Assembly: GCA_022750195.1 (NCBI GenBank)
Contig: JAKIWE010000001.1
Coordinates: 432,672 to 496,671 of the forward strand
Reading direction: 5' to 3'
Length of the DNA stretch: 64,000 nucleotides
DNA from: Thermoplasmata archaeon
GTDB lineage: Archaea; Thermoplasmatota; Thermoplasmata; Lutacidiplasmatales; UBA184
Both the position numbers and the translations under genes were made by a program. Shown in pieces: positions 50,167 to 59,695 of this stretch. Each line of letters starts with the position of its first letter. Positions within the stretch are counted from its first letter, which is position 1. The notes under the pieces were generated by a model, which saw only the letters and a program-made list of their open reading frames with translations, was not told the origin of the DNA and searched no databases.

Positions 50167-50685
50167 TGGGCGACGCCGGTACGCAGGTCCCAGGTTTGGA
50201 GAGTGCCTCGGCGACCTTGGCCTTCGTCTAAGGACCCGGGCCAGAATCCCCGCACGGTCGGGCGGGAGCAGCAAGCCGCACCTATCGAGGTCGGCGTCGC
50301 CTCGTCGGCCGCGGGGGAATCGCTTACTCCAAACCGCCACCTACGACTACGACCCCGTTCGCCCTGTCGGTTCCCCAACGAGCCGTTCCGGGGCTGGAGC
50401 GGTCAGGCATTGGTCCAGTGCGCACGGCGGCGCACGGCGTCCACCCGAGCGAGGTCGCCCCGATTTATCGACTCCGGTCCAATCCTCGAAGTTTAAGTAG
50501 TGGTGCCCGGTGGCAACTCGTGGACCACCGAGGCTCCGACGCCCGTCTGGACGATGTCCGATTCCCCGAGATATTCGGCGGAGAGGCGACGTCGGTTCCC
50601 GCCGAGAGACGGCTCGAGGGTGACGCGGTCGTTTCGTGCAGGAGCGTCCACTCGTCTGAGGACAAAGTGAGGTAGGGTTCGGTAC
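50167..50685. other. Intergenic stretch, nothing recognised
   Basis: About 520 bases. An AT-richer GTTTAAGTAG near 50490 could be a promoter element, but it lies about 190 bases before the next start. No supported gene. Confidence 0.3.
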
Positions 50686-52776
50686 ATGAAGAAAGGGCAT
50701 TTCGTCGCAACGCTAGCACTGGTCCTAACGACGATCACGCTGTTGATGGCGCCCGGCCCCGCGAGCTCCGTGGGCCATTTCCGCCTCCCGACCGTCGCTC
50801 CCTCGAACCATTTCACCTTCGCTTCCGGCCCGAGCGTCGTTACGCCCTCGGTGCCAACGCCGAAAGCCGGATTCGCCCGGACCGTGCTCGTCGAGACGTT
50901 CACCGGGGTTTGGTGCATCCACTGCCCCGCGGAGTCCTCGGCCCTGCACAACATCGACGGAGCCACGAACCGCAGCGTCATCGACATCGCTGAGCTCCAC
51001 GTGTGCGCCTTTCCTCCGGGCTCCGGGCCTTGCCTTGAGAACTACGTCCCTCCGGACGGCACCTCGGATGCTCGGGGAGCGTTCTACAGTGTCTGCGGTT
51101 TCCCGGATGTCTTCTTTGACGGGCTCCACGATTCGTGCGGCGCCAGCAATTCGATACCCGAGACCCAGAACGACTACCAACACAAGATCGCCAACGCTTC
51201 CGCCTACCCCGGCAATGTCTCCATTTCGCAGAGCGCGCTGGTCGTCGGCGGCAACGTCACGCTCCACGCCAACGTGACCTCCGCCGTCACGGGCACCTAC
51301 AATGCCGTCAGCTACCTCCTTGAAAAGATCGACAAACTGAACCAGAGCAACGGCTACGGCCCCCACGATGTCGACAATGTGGTCCGCAAGACCCTGGTCA
51401 ACCACCCGGTGAGCCTCGTCGCCGGCGGGACGACGGAGATCGACGCGATGGGTGCGATCGCCACGGGCTGGAACGACCTCAACTTCAGTGTGGTCACCTT
51501 CATTCAACAGAACTCGACCAAGATCGTCGAGAACGCCAATTGGGTCTCTGTCCCGACGATGACCACGGCGTTCACCATCAACCGGACCTCGGTCTCCTCC
51601 TCGGGAATCGCCGGGCTCACGGTCAAGGTCGCGAACAGCACCACGGGGAATCCCGTGTCGGGGGCCGCCGTGACGCTCCTCTCGGACACCGGGGGTGTGT
51701 TCTCCCCCGCGAGCGGGGTAACGGCCTCGGACGGCAGCTTCTCCGCCACGTTCCAGGCTCCGACGGTCCTCGCCTCGACCAACCTCAAGATCTCCGTGCA
51801 GGTCGCCGCGCCCGACTACACGCTCGGCACCGGAACGGTCAACCTGCTCGTCAATCCGATCGTGGTTCCCGATGTGCCGACGAGCCTGAACCTCGGTGCG
51901 GGCAAGCAGCAGGTCACCCTGAACTGGACCGCCCCCGCGTCCGGGGCGAACGGCCTCACCTACCACATCTACCGAGCCGTCTGTCGGACGACGGGATTCT
52001 CGGAGATCAGCACCTCCTTGACCAGCTCCTACAACGATACCGGCCTCGCCGCCGGGCAGTGCTACACCTACAAAGTGAACGCCCAGAACTTCGGGGGCTT
52101 CTCGTCGAACACGAGCGCGCTCTCGGCCTCCGGGGTGACCATCCAGACTCAGGGGCTTCCGACGGGCGTCGGCTGGTGGGTCGACATCGCCACGAAGAAC
52201 TTCACGTCGCACACGAACGCGAGCCTCGCCCTCTACCTGCCGAGCGGCACCTTCAGCTACAGCTTCGGTCCGACCTCGTATGCCTATGAGGGAACGGGCG
52301 CGGGCTCGGCGATCGTGGTCACCGTCGTCCCGCTTACGGTCCCCGTCGCCTTCGTGCCACGGTACGCCACGCTCGCCGGGACGGTGACCCCCGCCTCCGC
52401 TTCCGTGACCGTCGACGGCGTGGTCGTGGCGGTCGTCGGCGGTGCGTTCTCCGAGGCGCTCGTCGCAGGGACCTACACGGTCAACGTGAGCGCGAACGGC
52501 TACGTGGCCAACTCCTCCGCGGTCACGCTGACCCCGGGGAACCTCACCACCTGGAACGTTCCGCTCAACAAGGTCCCGTCCACCGCGGGCTCCTCGGGCT
52601 CCGTCGGCGGCCTCTCCACCACCGATGCGCTGCTCGTTGCGGTCGGCGTGATCGCGGCGATCGCCATCGTCGGCGGTGCGGCGGTCGTTGCCTCCCGGAA
52701 GCAGCGGTCTCGGATGCCTCGGTCCCCACGGCAGGACTCCCAGGAGTCCGACGGACCGAACGACGAGGAGTCGTGA
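50686..52776 (+). CDS. Secreted Omp28-like thioredoxin-fold protein with Ig/FN3 domains
   Basis: 696 aa. Signal peptide (residues 5-25). Residues about 60-290 resemble the Omp28 family: VLVETFTGVWCIHCPAESSA with a CxxC (CIHC) as in thioredoxin folds, plus further Cys (HVCAFPP, SGPCLENY, SVCGFPD). Then an Ig-like Big domain (GIAGLTVKVANSTTGNPVSG), an FN3 domain (LNLGAGKQQVTLNWTAPASG), beta modules, and a C-terminal TM helix (DALLVAVGVIAAIAIVGGAA). First of three plus-strand genes ending in a thioredoxin/CcdA fusion, so an extracellular thiol redox role is plausible. Confidence 0.8.
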   Translation: MKKGHFVATLALVLTTITLLMAPGPASSVGHFRLPTVAPSNHFTFASGPSVVTPSVPTPKAGFARTVLVETFTGVWCIHCPAESSALHNIDGATNRSVIDIAELHVCAFPPGSGPCLENYVPPDGTSDARGAFYSVCGFPDVFFDGLHDSCGASNSIPETQNDYQHKIANASAYPGNVSISQSALVVGGNVTLHANVTSAVTGTYNAVSYLLEKIDKLNQSNGYGPHDVDNVVRKTLVNHPVSLVAGGTTEIDAMGAIATGWNDLNFSVVTFIQQNSTKIVENANWVSVPTMTTAFTINRTSVSSSGIAGLTVKVANSTTGNPVSGAAVTLLSDTGGVFSPASGVTASDGSFSATFQAPTVLASTNLKISVQVAAPDYTLGTGTVNLLVNPIVVPDVPTSLNLGAGKQQVTLNWTAPASGANGLTYHIYRAVCRTTGFSEISTSLTSSYNDTGLAAGQCYTYKVNAQNFGGFSSNTSALSASGVTIQTQGLPTGVGWWVDIATKNFTSHTNASLALYLPSGTFSYSFGPTSYAYEGTGAGSAIVVTVVPLTVPVAFVPRYATLAGTVTPASASVTVDGVVVAVVGGAFSEALVAGTYTVNVSANGYVANSSAVTLTPGNLTTWNVPLNKVPSTAGSSGSVGGLSTTDALLVAVGVIAAIAIVGGAAVVASRKQRSRMPRSPRQDSQESDGPNDEES

Positions 52777-52885
52777 GCTCCGACGCCCCTCGGACCGATC
52801 GGTCCCGCGGGTCGACCGCGTACGCAGAGCCGTGGCGACGTCCAGGGCCGACTTGCCGCCCTGCGGAAGGGAGGAGTTGAGGGTG

Positions 52886-53824
52886 GTGAGGAAGCTCGCG
52901 TCCGTCTTCGCGCTCGGCGCGTGTGCGCTGCTACTGGCGGCGTCCGGAGTTTCCGCCGAGTCCCCCAAGAGCAACTCGAGCCTGATCGTGGCGATCTACC
53001 AGTCGAACCACATCACCGAGCACCAACGGTTCACCGTCTCGGTACAGGTGGCGAGCACGACGGGGATTTCGTATGCGTACTTCAATTTCTGTCAACTGAC
53101 CAGCCCGGTCTGCTATCGGCCGGTCGCCATGACCCTGCACGCGCCGAACTGGTACGTGGGGACCACGAATCCCATGTCCAGTTACTATCAGATGGTCCCG
53201 GGGAGTCGGGCCGGCTACAACATCACGATCGTCTACACCGACAACCACAACATCACCGTGCCGGCGTTCCCCAACGCGTTCAGCAACCTGACGGTGGCCA
53301 CCGAGGTAGGGAGCGGATGGTTCATGTTCGCGATGTCGGTCAGCAACCTCACCTTCAACCTCACCGGTGTCGTCCAAGATTCGACCACCTCCGGCGTGCT
53401 CGCGGCCGCCCACCTCACGTTGAACGCCCAGAACGGGAGTACAACGACCGCCGTTACGAGCGGCGAGGGGGCCTACACGTTCGGCGCGGTTCAGAACGGG
53501 ACGTACCGTCTCGAAGTAGCCCATCCCGGATACAAAACGACCAACCAGACAGTGGTCGTCGACGGGCGTGACACCGTTCAGAACGTCCCGCTCACCAACG
53601 CTTCCGCCCCGGCGGGGAAGAAGACGAGCGGGGGTGGAGGGCTCTCCGGATTCTTGACGAACTCGTTCGCGGGAGTCCCCGGGTGGGCGATCGTCGCGGC
53701 GCTTCTCGTCGTCGTGGTCGCGCTGGTCGCGGTCGCCTTGATGAGGAAGCGGCGCCGATTTGGCGCCACCGGGCGGTCAGAGAGCTCGGGGGCAACGACT
53801 CCACCTTCCGGCCCGCCGACCTAG
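52886..53824 (+). CDS. Secreted protein with carboxypeptidase-regulatory-like domain and C-terminal anchor
   Basis: 312 aa from a GTG at 52886 (GTG at 52883 also possible), with GGAGG about 10 bases upstream. Signal peptide (LASVFALGACALLLAASGVS). An N-terminal beta domain with sequons, a carboxypeptidase-regulatory-like repeat (TSGVLAAAHLTLNAQNGSTT to TYRLEVAHPGYKTTNQ), and a TM helix (VPGWAIVAALLVVVVALVAV) with basic tail. Between the Omp28-like and CcdA-fusion genes. Function unknown. Confidence 0.75.
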   Translation: MRKLASVFALGACALLLAASGVSAESPKSNSSLIVAIYQSNHITEHQRFTVSVQVASTTGISYAYFNFCQLTSPVCYRPVAMTLHAPNWYVGTTNPMSSYYQMVPGSRAGYNITIVYTDNHNITVPAFPNAFSNLTVATEVGSGWFMFAMSVSNLTFNLTGVVQDSTTSGVLAAAHLTLNAQNGSTTTAVTSGEGAYTFGAVQNGTYRLEVAHPGYKTTNQTVVVDGRDTVQNVPLTNASAPAGKKTSGGGGLSGFLTNSFAGVPGWAIVAALLVVVVALVAVALMRKRRRFGATGRSESSGATTPPSGPPT

Positions 53825-54025
53825 ACGACAGCGGAGTCCCGACCGGTCGTTTACGGGATTCAGAGTTTCTGGCGGGGCTCGAGTCGGAATGGAAACGGAG
53901 GCAGCACCGGGCCACAGTCTCCGACCAAGGCTCGTGATGGGGGCCCGCCGCGCCACAGCTTCGCGCTACCCCGAGTACCTTTTCGTCTGCGTACCGGTGG
54001 TCATTACCGGTTCCGGTTGAAGCTC

Positions 54026-55351
54026 ATGCGCGTTCGCAAGCTCGTGCCGATCCTTGTCGTCGGCGTGACCATCGTCGCCGCGGCGCTCTACCTTGGCTTT
54101 CTCGTCCCCCCAACCAAAGGGCACTCCACACCGTCCTCGGTCGCCCCCACCTTCACGCTGACCGACATCTACGGTCACACCTTCAACATCTCCGACTTCC
54201 GCAACAAGTCCGTCGTCGTGACCGAGTTCACGGCGCTGTCCTGCGCCGAATGCCAGGTGGTCATGCAGAGCCTGCGTTCGTTGTACGCTTCCTACAATCA
54301 AACCGGGACGAGCCCGGTGCACATCGTCTCCGTCTACACCGAACCGCAGTTCGGCGACTCGATCCCGGCCCTCAAGACCTACCACGCCAAGAACAACATC
54401 ACCTGGACCATGGCCCAGGACACCAACTCGCTCGCGGTGTCGGAAGCCTACGGGGTCACGGCGTTGCCGACGGTCGTGATCATCGACAAGCAAGGGCACC
54501 TGGTCTACGATGTGACCGGGGTCCAGGACCCGAACCACCTCCGATCGACGATCGAGTCGGCCCTCGCCGGGACCGCCGTCGCGATCTCCCTCGTCACGGT
54601 GAGCGTCTTCGCTCTGGCGGCGCTCGCCGGGGTCACGACGTTCTTCTCCCCGTGCGCGTTCCCGATGCTCCCCGGGTACATGGGGCTGTTTCTCGGATTG
54701 AACACCCGGCAGTCGGACGCGCCGTCGGGGGCGACCGCCACCTACCGGGGTGCGGCGCGACGGGCCGTCCTCGCGGGCTCCGTCACCGCGACCGGCATGA
54801 TCGTCGTCTTCTCGATGGTGGGTATCGCCTTGATCCTGGCCGCGAGCCTGGTCAGCGGGTACATTCCCGACCTTTTGATCGTGGTCGGGGTGGTGCTCAT
54901 CGGACTGGGCGCGCTCCTTCTCACGAACCTCCAATATTGGAGGATCGTCAAACCGCTGCAGATGCTCTGGCAGCGGCTCGGCGGCAAGGGCGCGGAAGCG
55001 AACCTGGCGAGTCCGACCCCTACCGGGGGTCGGGGCCTCTACGTCAAGCTGTTCAGCTACGGGATGGGGTACGCCGCGGCCGCTGCGGGGTGCGTGTTCC
55101 CCGTGATCTTTTCCGCGATCGTAGCGGGGTTGGCGCTCGGCCTGACGGGCGGCATCATCAACATCCTGATCTTCAGCCTCACGGCGGCAGTGCTCATGAT
55201 CGCCGTCACGCTGATGCTGGCGCTGGCCGGCAAGAAGTACGTCAACCAGCTCAAGGCGTTCACGCCGGTGATCAAGAAGGTCAGCGCGGTCGCGCTGGTG
55301 ATCGTCGGCGTCTACCTAGTGTATTTCTACTACACTGCGTGGATCGCGTAG
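54026..55351 (+). CDS. Thioredoxin-like/CcdA (DsbD-type) fusion protein
   Basis: 441 aa from the ATG at 54026 (a TTG at 54017 precedes it). Anchor helix LVPILVVGVTIVAAALYLGF. An extracellular TlpA/redoxin domain (FTLTDIYGHTFNISDFRNKS, TEFTALSCAECQVVM with CAEC at the active site, VTALPTVVIIDKQG with cis-Pro). Then a CcdA-type membrane domain from about residue 190, with the two expected Cys: FFSPCAFPMLPGYM and AAAGCVFPVIFS, and about six TM helices. CcdA moves electrons across the membrane to the thioredoxin domain. The fusion makes donor and acceptor one polypeptide. Likely serves the secreted Cys proteins upstream. Confidence 0.88.
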   Translation: MRVRKLVPILVVGVTIVAAALYLGFLVPPTKGHSTPSSVAPTFTLTDIYGHTFNISDFRNKSVVVTEFTALSCAECQVVMQSLRSLYASYNQTGTSPVHIVSVYTEPQFGDSIPALKTYHAKNNITWTMAQDTNSLAVSEAYGVTALPTVVIIDKQGHLVYDVTGVQDPNHLRSTIESALAGTAVAISLVTVSVFALAALAGVTTFFSPCAFPMLPGYMGLFLGLNTRQSDAPSGATATYRGAARRAVLAGSVTATGMIVVFSMVGIALILAASLVSGYIPDLLIVVGVVLIGLGALLLTNLQYWRIVKPLQMLWQRLGGKGAEANLASPTPTGGRGLYVKLFSYGMGYAAAAAGCVFPVIFSAIVAGLALGLTGGIINILIFSLTAAVLMIAVTLMLALAGKKYVNQLKAFTPVIKKVSAVALVIVGVYLVYFYYTAWIA

Positions 55352-55537
55352 TTCAGGGTAGTCACCGTCTAGCAAGCTGCCACCGGCTCCGACAGGGCTC
55401 CTACGGTCCCCCTCGAGCGATAAGTCCGATAGCCTGTCTCCGGGACGACGCCCAGGCGTCGGATCCGCGGGCGGTCCGAGTCCCCTTTCCCCAGCCGAAC
55501 GGGCCCTCCCTCTCGGCGCTTCGAGGCGACCCCGACG

Positions 55538-56353
55538 CTAGGGCCCGGCGCTGACCCAAGTCACGGTGAAGCTCGTCTTGTCGCTGGAGACGGCCGACGG
55601 CGTCGCTTTGTTCTTCGTGCCGGCGTTGTTGACCATGGCGATCGAGTGCAGATGGGCGAACGAGCCCATCGTCCCGTTGGTGCCGGACACCGTGGCGTTG
55701 TTGGTCGACGGGACGGAGGTATAGTCCGTCCCAAAGTCGACCGTCCCGAAGTCGGCGAGGGGCTGCACCGTGCAGGACGTGATCGTGCACAGGCTCGGGG
55801 CCTCCGCGATCCATTCCGCCGACGTTCGCTGGGCGGCGACCCTCGCGGAGGTAGAGAACGATTTGCCGGTCGTGACGTCCTTGATCGTCGCCGTAAACTT
55901 CCCCGAGGCGAAATGGACCTCGGCCCGAATAGTGTCCCCGGAAGAGATGGTCAGGGTGGTGATCTGGTGGGACGGGTGAGGGTAGAACTCGTACCACGCG
56001 TAGTACACGGCGCTACCGCCTTGGCAATCGGAGTCGGTCCCCGTCTGCTCGACGGAGTTCGAGCCGTAGCCGTCGATGCCCACCCAGAACGAGGAGTACT
56101 GGGTGGCCGACGGACAGCTGCCGTGGATCGACGGCACGATCCAGGAACCTTTGACGTCGGTCACCGACTTCGACGGCCCGGTCACGGCGAATCCCGCCCA
56201 GTTGGTGCTACTTCCGTGGCGGAGCCCGTGCGTCGGGGTGAGGAGGTGCGTCGCCGTCGCCCCGACGGAAACCCCGACTAGCCCCGCCGAGGCCAGCATC
56301 AGGGCACCGATGGCGACTGCCGCAACCCGGGCGTGGCTGATCGACCTCGACAT
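55538..56353 (-). CDS. G1-family (glutamic) secreted peptidase
   Basis: 271 aa from the ATG at 56353 (an ATG at 56368 is also in frame). Signal peptide (VAAVAIGALMLASAGLVGVS). Family hallmarks: SSTNWAGFAV, GSWIVPSI, FWVGIDGYGSNSVEQTGTD with the presumptive catalytic Gln, YAWYEFYPHPSHQI, and AEWIAEAPS with the presumptive catalytic Glu. G1 peptidases act at acid pH outside the cell. Cys pairs (HGSCPS/DSDCQG, LCTITSC) may be disulphides. A TATA-like box at 56374-56383 fits a leaderless start at 56353. Supports an acidic habitat. Confidence 0.88.
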   Translation of the reverse strand: MSRSISHARVAAVAIGALMLASAGLVGVSVGATATHLLTPTHGLRHGSSTNWAGFAVTGPSKSVTDVKGSWIVPSIHGSCPSATQYSSFWVGIDGYGSNSVEQTGTDSDCQGGSAVYYAWYEFYPHPSHQITTLTISSGDTIRAEVHFASGKFTATIKDVTTGKSFSTSARVAAQRTSAEWIAEAPSLCTITSCTVQPLADFGTVDFGTDYTSVPSTNNATVSGTNGTMGSFAHLHSIAMVNNAGTKNKATPSAVSSDKTSFTVTWVSAGP

Positions 56354-56373
56354 GCCCGAACGATACAACTCCG

Positions 56374-56383
56374 CGTATTTATC
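56374..56383 (-). promoter_or_regulatory. TATA-like box of the G1 peptidase gene
   Basis: GATAAATACG on the minus strand, centred about 26 bases before the ATG at 56353, as for a leaderless archaeal message. Confidence 0.55.
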
Positions 56384-56589
56384 CCGTTTTTTTCTAACTA
56401 TCCCGAGTTGACCTTTCGGCTTGGGCCGTGCTGGCCGCGCCTCGGTGAGCTGAAGCCGGACTTGGAGTACCGTGCTGAGGTCGGTGTGGTTCCAGCCGCG
56501 CGCCCGCTCCGCGCGTGGCTGTTGGTGGCGAAGTCGACCGCGCCGATGCCTGGGTCAGGCTCATACGGTGGGCCGGGTGTCGGTGCACC

Positions 56590-56871
56590 ATGACGCAGTG
56601 CCAAGTTCAGGCCGCGACCAAGTTCGCCCTTCCCCCTTCCGCGATGCCGGTGCACGACCGGCGGATGTCGTTGGAGACGGCCTGCCGGGAGGAGGCGACC
56701 TATTCGCTGAAACTTCTCGGCGGGGTGGGGGACCGGCATCGGACGGGTGCGCCCGTCCGCGAGTTCGTCGTTTGTGAGAACCACTCCCAGCTCGTCACCC
56801 AGGTCGACCGGGAGCTCATGGAAGACGGTTGGGCTACCGCCTTGCCCGAAAAGTCCCGCACCCTTGCCTAA
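56590..56871 (+). CDS. Small Cys/His protein, 93 aa
   Basis: ATG at 56590 (MTQCQVQAATKFALPPSAMP). C-terminal segment APVREFVVCENHSQLVTQVD. The placement of Cys near the N-terminus and C-x-x-H followed by a helix recalls the small cassette proteins at 28245 and 40654 (MTQTN...C, LCAGHAAEL). The overall similarity is weak and should be treated as a lead only. Convergent with the metal ABC operon. Confidence 0.5.
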   Translation: MTQCQVQAATKFALPPSAMPVHDRRMSLETACREEATYSLKLLGGVGDRHRTGAPVREFVVCENHSQLVTQVDRELMEDGWATALPEKSRTLA

Positions 56872-56894
56872 CGCTCAGGGCGGCCAACGCCCGG

Positions 56895-57794
56895 TTAGAC
56901 GGGCTCGGAGGGCGAGGTAGCGGCCGTGCGTTCGGTCGCGGCCCAGGTCCGGTCGATCCAGCCGACCAACCATCCGATGACACGCACGAGCAGATAGCAG
57001 CCGAAGACCAGCGTCGTGATGAAGAAGCTCACCGGGTACTGCACGTACCACGCGATGAACAGCCCGAGCCAAGTGGCCGCCAGCGCGACGCCGACCGAGA
57101 TCGCCACGGCGTAGAGCGGCCGGGTCGTCAGCCGCACAGCGATGGCCGCGGGCGTGACCATCAGCGCAAAGACCAGGAGTACCCCCACCACCTGGACGGC
57201 CATCGAGACCGCGATCGCGACCAGAAGCATGAAAATGATGCCGAGGGCGAGCGTCGGCATTCCCTTCGCCTGGGAAACATCCTCGTCGAGGGCGGAGAAG
57301 AGCAGTGGGCGGTAGACCACGAAGCTCGCTACCAGGAGCGCGAGAAAGACTTCGAAGGTGAGCAGCACGCTGGCGCTGTCGATGCCGAGGATCTCACCGA
57401 AGAGGATCGAGTACGTCTCCGTGGCCACGCCGCCGCGGTAGAGGTTGATGAAGAGGAGTCCCAGCCCGAGCATGAACGCCAGGACCGTCCCGATCTCCAC
57501 ATCCCGTTGGGAGGCGCGCTGGCCGAGCACGGCCATGCCGGAGCCGCTCACGCTCGTGAACAGCACCAGTCCGTAGACCGGGTTCACCCCGAGAAGGACG
57601 GCCCCGGCCGCGCCCGCAAAGCCGGTGTGCGCGAGCGCGTGGGCGGCGAACGCCGAGCGGCGGAGGACCACCAGGTAGCCGACGAGCCCGGCGATGATCG
57701 CCACGAGGGTGCCGGCCTCGAAGGCGTGCACCATGAACTGGTAGCCGAGCATCTGCTGGAGGTCGCCGATGATGTCGTAGCTGAACGTCGTCAT
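56895..57794 (-). CDS. Metal ABC transporter permease (ZnuB/MntB type)
   Basis: 299 aa with about eight TM helices in the ABC-3 family pattern (MVHAFEAGTLVAIIAGLVGY, VVLRRSAFAAHALAHTGFAG with the family AHAxAH signature, GVLLVFALMVTPAAIAVRLT). Forms the channel for Zn or Mn with the ATPase and binding protein encoded upstream; ATG overlaps the ATPase stop by 4 bp. Last gene of a four-gene operon. Confidence 0.93.
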   Translation of the reverse strand: MTTFSYDIIGDLQQMLGYQFMVHAFEAGTLVAIIAGLVGYLVVLRRSAFAAHALAHTGFAGAAGAVLLGVNPVYGLVLFTSVSGSGMAVLGQRASQRDVEIGTVLAFMLGLGLLFINLYRGGVATETYSILFGEILGIDSASVLLTFEVFLALLVASFVVYRPLLFSALDEDVSQAKGMPTLALGIIFMLLVAIAVSMAVQVVGVLLVFALMVTPAAIAVRLTTRPLYAVAISVGVALAATWLGLFIAWYVQYPVSFFITTLVFGCYLLVRVIGWLVGWIDRTWAATERTAATSPSEPV

Positions 57795-58663
57795 GTTCTC
57801 GCGTCCCCCCGGGGGAAGGGTCTGGCGACGGCCTCTCCTTCATGATGGTCCTCGCCCCCGCCGAGCTCGCCTTCGGTGTGGTCCTCGCCGCCGACGATGA
57901 CGATGTTGCCGCGGGAATCGCGCAAGACCTCCACGTGCACACCGTAGAGCCGGCTCAGACTCGCGGAGGTGAGGACCTCGGAAGGGAGGCCGCAAGCGAC
58001 GTTGCCGTTGGCCATGTAGATCACCTTGTCGAGGTAGGGGATCAGCGGGTTGATGTCGTGGGCCACGAGGAGGGCCGCGACCTTCCGGGAGCGGACCACG
58101 TCCGCCACGAGGTGAACCAACGCTTTCGCCCTTCGAAGGTCGAGGTTGGAGAGCGGTTCGTCCAGCAGCAGCAGGTCTGGGTTTCCGACGAGGGCCTCCG
58201 CCAGGAAGACGCGCTGGAGTTCGCCCCCGGAGAGCCCACCGAGCGGCCGGTCGGAGAGCGCCGAGGCCCCGGTGGTCTCCAACGCACGACGCGCCGCCTC
58301 TTTTTCGCGACGTCCGGACAGCGGAAAGCCCCACTTGTGGCCGGAGTAGCCGAGTCGGACCAGGTCGAAGCAGCGGACGTGGGTCTCGAAGTCGATCGTG
58401 TGCCGCTGTGGTACGTAGCCGATCCGTGCGTTCCCCCGTTTCGGAACGGCGTCGAAGACCCGGAGACCGCCCGACCACGCCGGGTGGAGGCCCAAGAGGA
58501 GTCGGAAGAGCGTCGTCTTGCCGGCACCGTTCGGTCCGATCACCGCGACGAACTCCCCGGGCTCGACCGTGAAGGTGGCGTTTCGCCAGACGCTCCGGCC
58601 CTGGTAGCCGACCTCGAGTCGGTCGGCGACGATCACGGGAGTTCGATCGGGCGGTGGGGCCAA
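57791..58663 (-). CDS. Metal ABC transporter ATP-binding protein
   Basis: 290 aa. Walker [16 protein letters not shown]-loop [10 protein letters not shown], signature [15 protein letters not shown], Walker [14 protein letters not shown]-loop [10 protein letters not shown]. The C-terminal 40 residues are His/Glu/Gly-rich ([20 protein letters not shown]), which could bind metal. Energises the permease. Confidence 0.95.
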   Translation of the reverse strand: MAPPPDRTPVIVADRLEVGYQGRSVWRNATFTVEPGEFVAVIGPNGAGKTTLFRLLLGLHPAWSGGLRVFDAVPKRGNARIGYVPQRHTIDFETHVRCFDLVRLGYSGHKWGFPLSGRREKEAARRALETTGASALSDRPLGGLSGGELQRVFLAEALVGNPDLLLLDEPLSNLDLRRAKALVHLVADVVRSRKVAALLVAHDINPLIPYLDKVIYMANGNVACGLPSEVLTSASLSRLYGVHVEVLRDSRGNIVIVGGEDHTEGELGGGEDHHEGEAVARPFPRGDART

Positions 58664-58690
58664 GGGTCGGTATGTCCTCCTACCGCCGGC

Positions 58691-59686
58691 CTAGTGACCG
58701 AGCGCTTTCTGATTGAGGGCGTTCTGGAGCGTGAGCAGCTCGCCCTCCATCCAGATCTCGAAGGAGACGTCCGGGGGCTGGATCGTCTCGGTCACGCCGA
58801 TGACCGAGACATTGTGCTGCGTCGCGATGGTCTTCATTTGCTGCGTGAGCGGCGTGACCGTCTGGAGGTTGTACACCAGTACGCTCACGTTCCCGCTTTC
58901 CAGCTGATTCTGGAACTCGGTAATGCTTGCGGTGGGGGGGTCATTCCCCTCGGCCACGGCCCGCATGAACTCGGGCGGTGAGATGAGGTTGAGGCCGGTC
59001 GAGTTGGCCATGTACTCGAAGATGCTCTCCGTGGACGAGACGTTCGTCCCGTGGAACTGTCCACGGATTTCTGCTTCCCGGGCCCAGACCGGTACGAGCG
59101 AGGCGTTCAGAGCGGCGTACTGCTGCTGGTAGTAGGTGTGATCGGTGGCGTCGACCGAGAGAAGGTCGGAGTACATCGCCGCGATCGTCGCGTTGACGTA
59201 GCTAGCCCCATACCAGAAGTGGGGGTTGTCTCCGGCGACCTTGCCCAATAGCGTAGCCACGTTCAGGATTACCTGGTGGGGCGACGCGCTCGCGGCCACT
59301 AGCTGGGAGCACCAGTCATCGTAGCCGGCTCCGTTCTCGATGACGAGCTGCGCGTTGGCGATCGCGATCGCGTCCGAGGTATTGCTCTCGTACTCATGGG
59401 GGTCCGCGTTCGGGTCGGAAACGACGCTCGTGACGCTTACGTGGACGCCTCCGAGCTGAGCGATCAGGCTGCCCCAGAAGTTCTCTGCCGCTACGACCGG
59501 GATGACGCCGCCGGTCTGTTTTGAGCCCGGGGAGGGGTGATAGTAGTGCAACGCCACGAGCGTGCCCCCCGCGACCAGGATCGCCGCGAGCCCGATCGCA
59601 AGAATCGATCGTCGCCGGTTGGAGCGCCCTCGAGCGTCGGAGGGGGCGCCAGGAGTGCCCGGTGTTCCGAGGGTGGGGTTCGTCAT
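58691..59686 (-). CDS. Metal ABC transporter substrate-binding protein (TroA/ZnuA family)
   Basis: 331 aa. Anchor helix at about residues 27-46 (SILAIGLAAILVAGGTLVAL). Metal-binding family motifs: DPNADPHEYESN, NPHFWYGASY, and a C-terminal MEGELLTLQNALNQ helix. Archaeal membrane-anchored binding protein delivering Zn2+ or Mn2+ to the permease. Second gene of the operon, 10 bp behind the repressor gene. Confidence 0.92.
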   Translation of the reverse strand: MTNPTLGTPGTPGAPSDARGRSNRRRSILAIGLAAILVAGGTLVALHYYHPSPGSKQTGGVIPVVAAENFWGSLIAQLGGVHVSVTSVVSDPNADPHEYESNTSDAIAIANAQLVIENGAGYDDWCSQLVAASASPHQVILNVATLLGKVAGDNPHFWYGASYVNATIAAMYSDLLSVDATDHTYYQQQYAALNASLVPVWAREAEIRGQFHGTNVSSTESIFEYMANSTGLNLISPPEFMRAVAEGNDPPTASITEFQNQLESGNVSVLVYNLQTVTPLTQQMKTIATQHNVSVIGVTETIQPPDVSFEIWMEGELLTLQNALNQKALGH

Positions 59687-59695
59687 GGCAACCCC

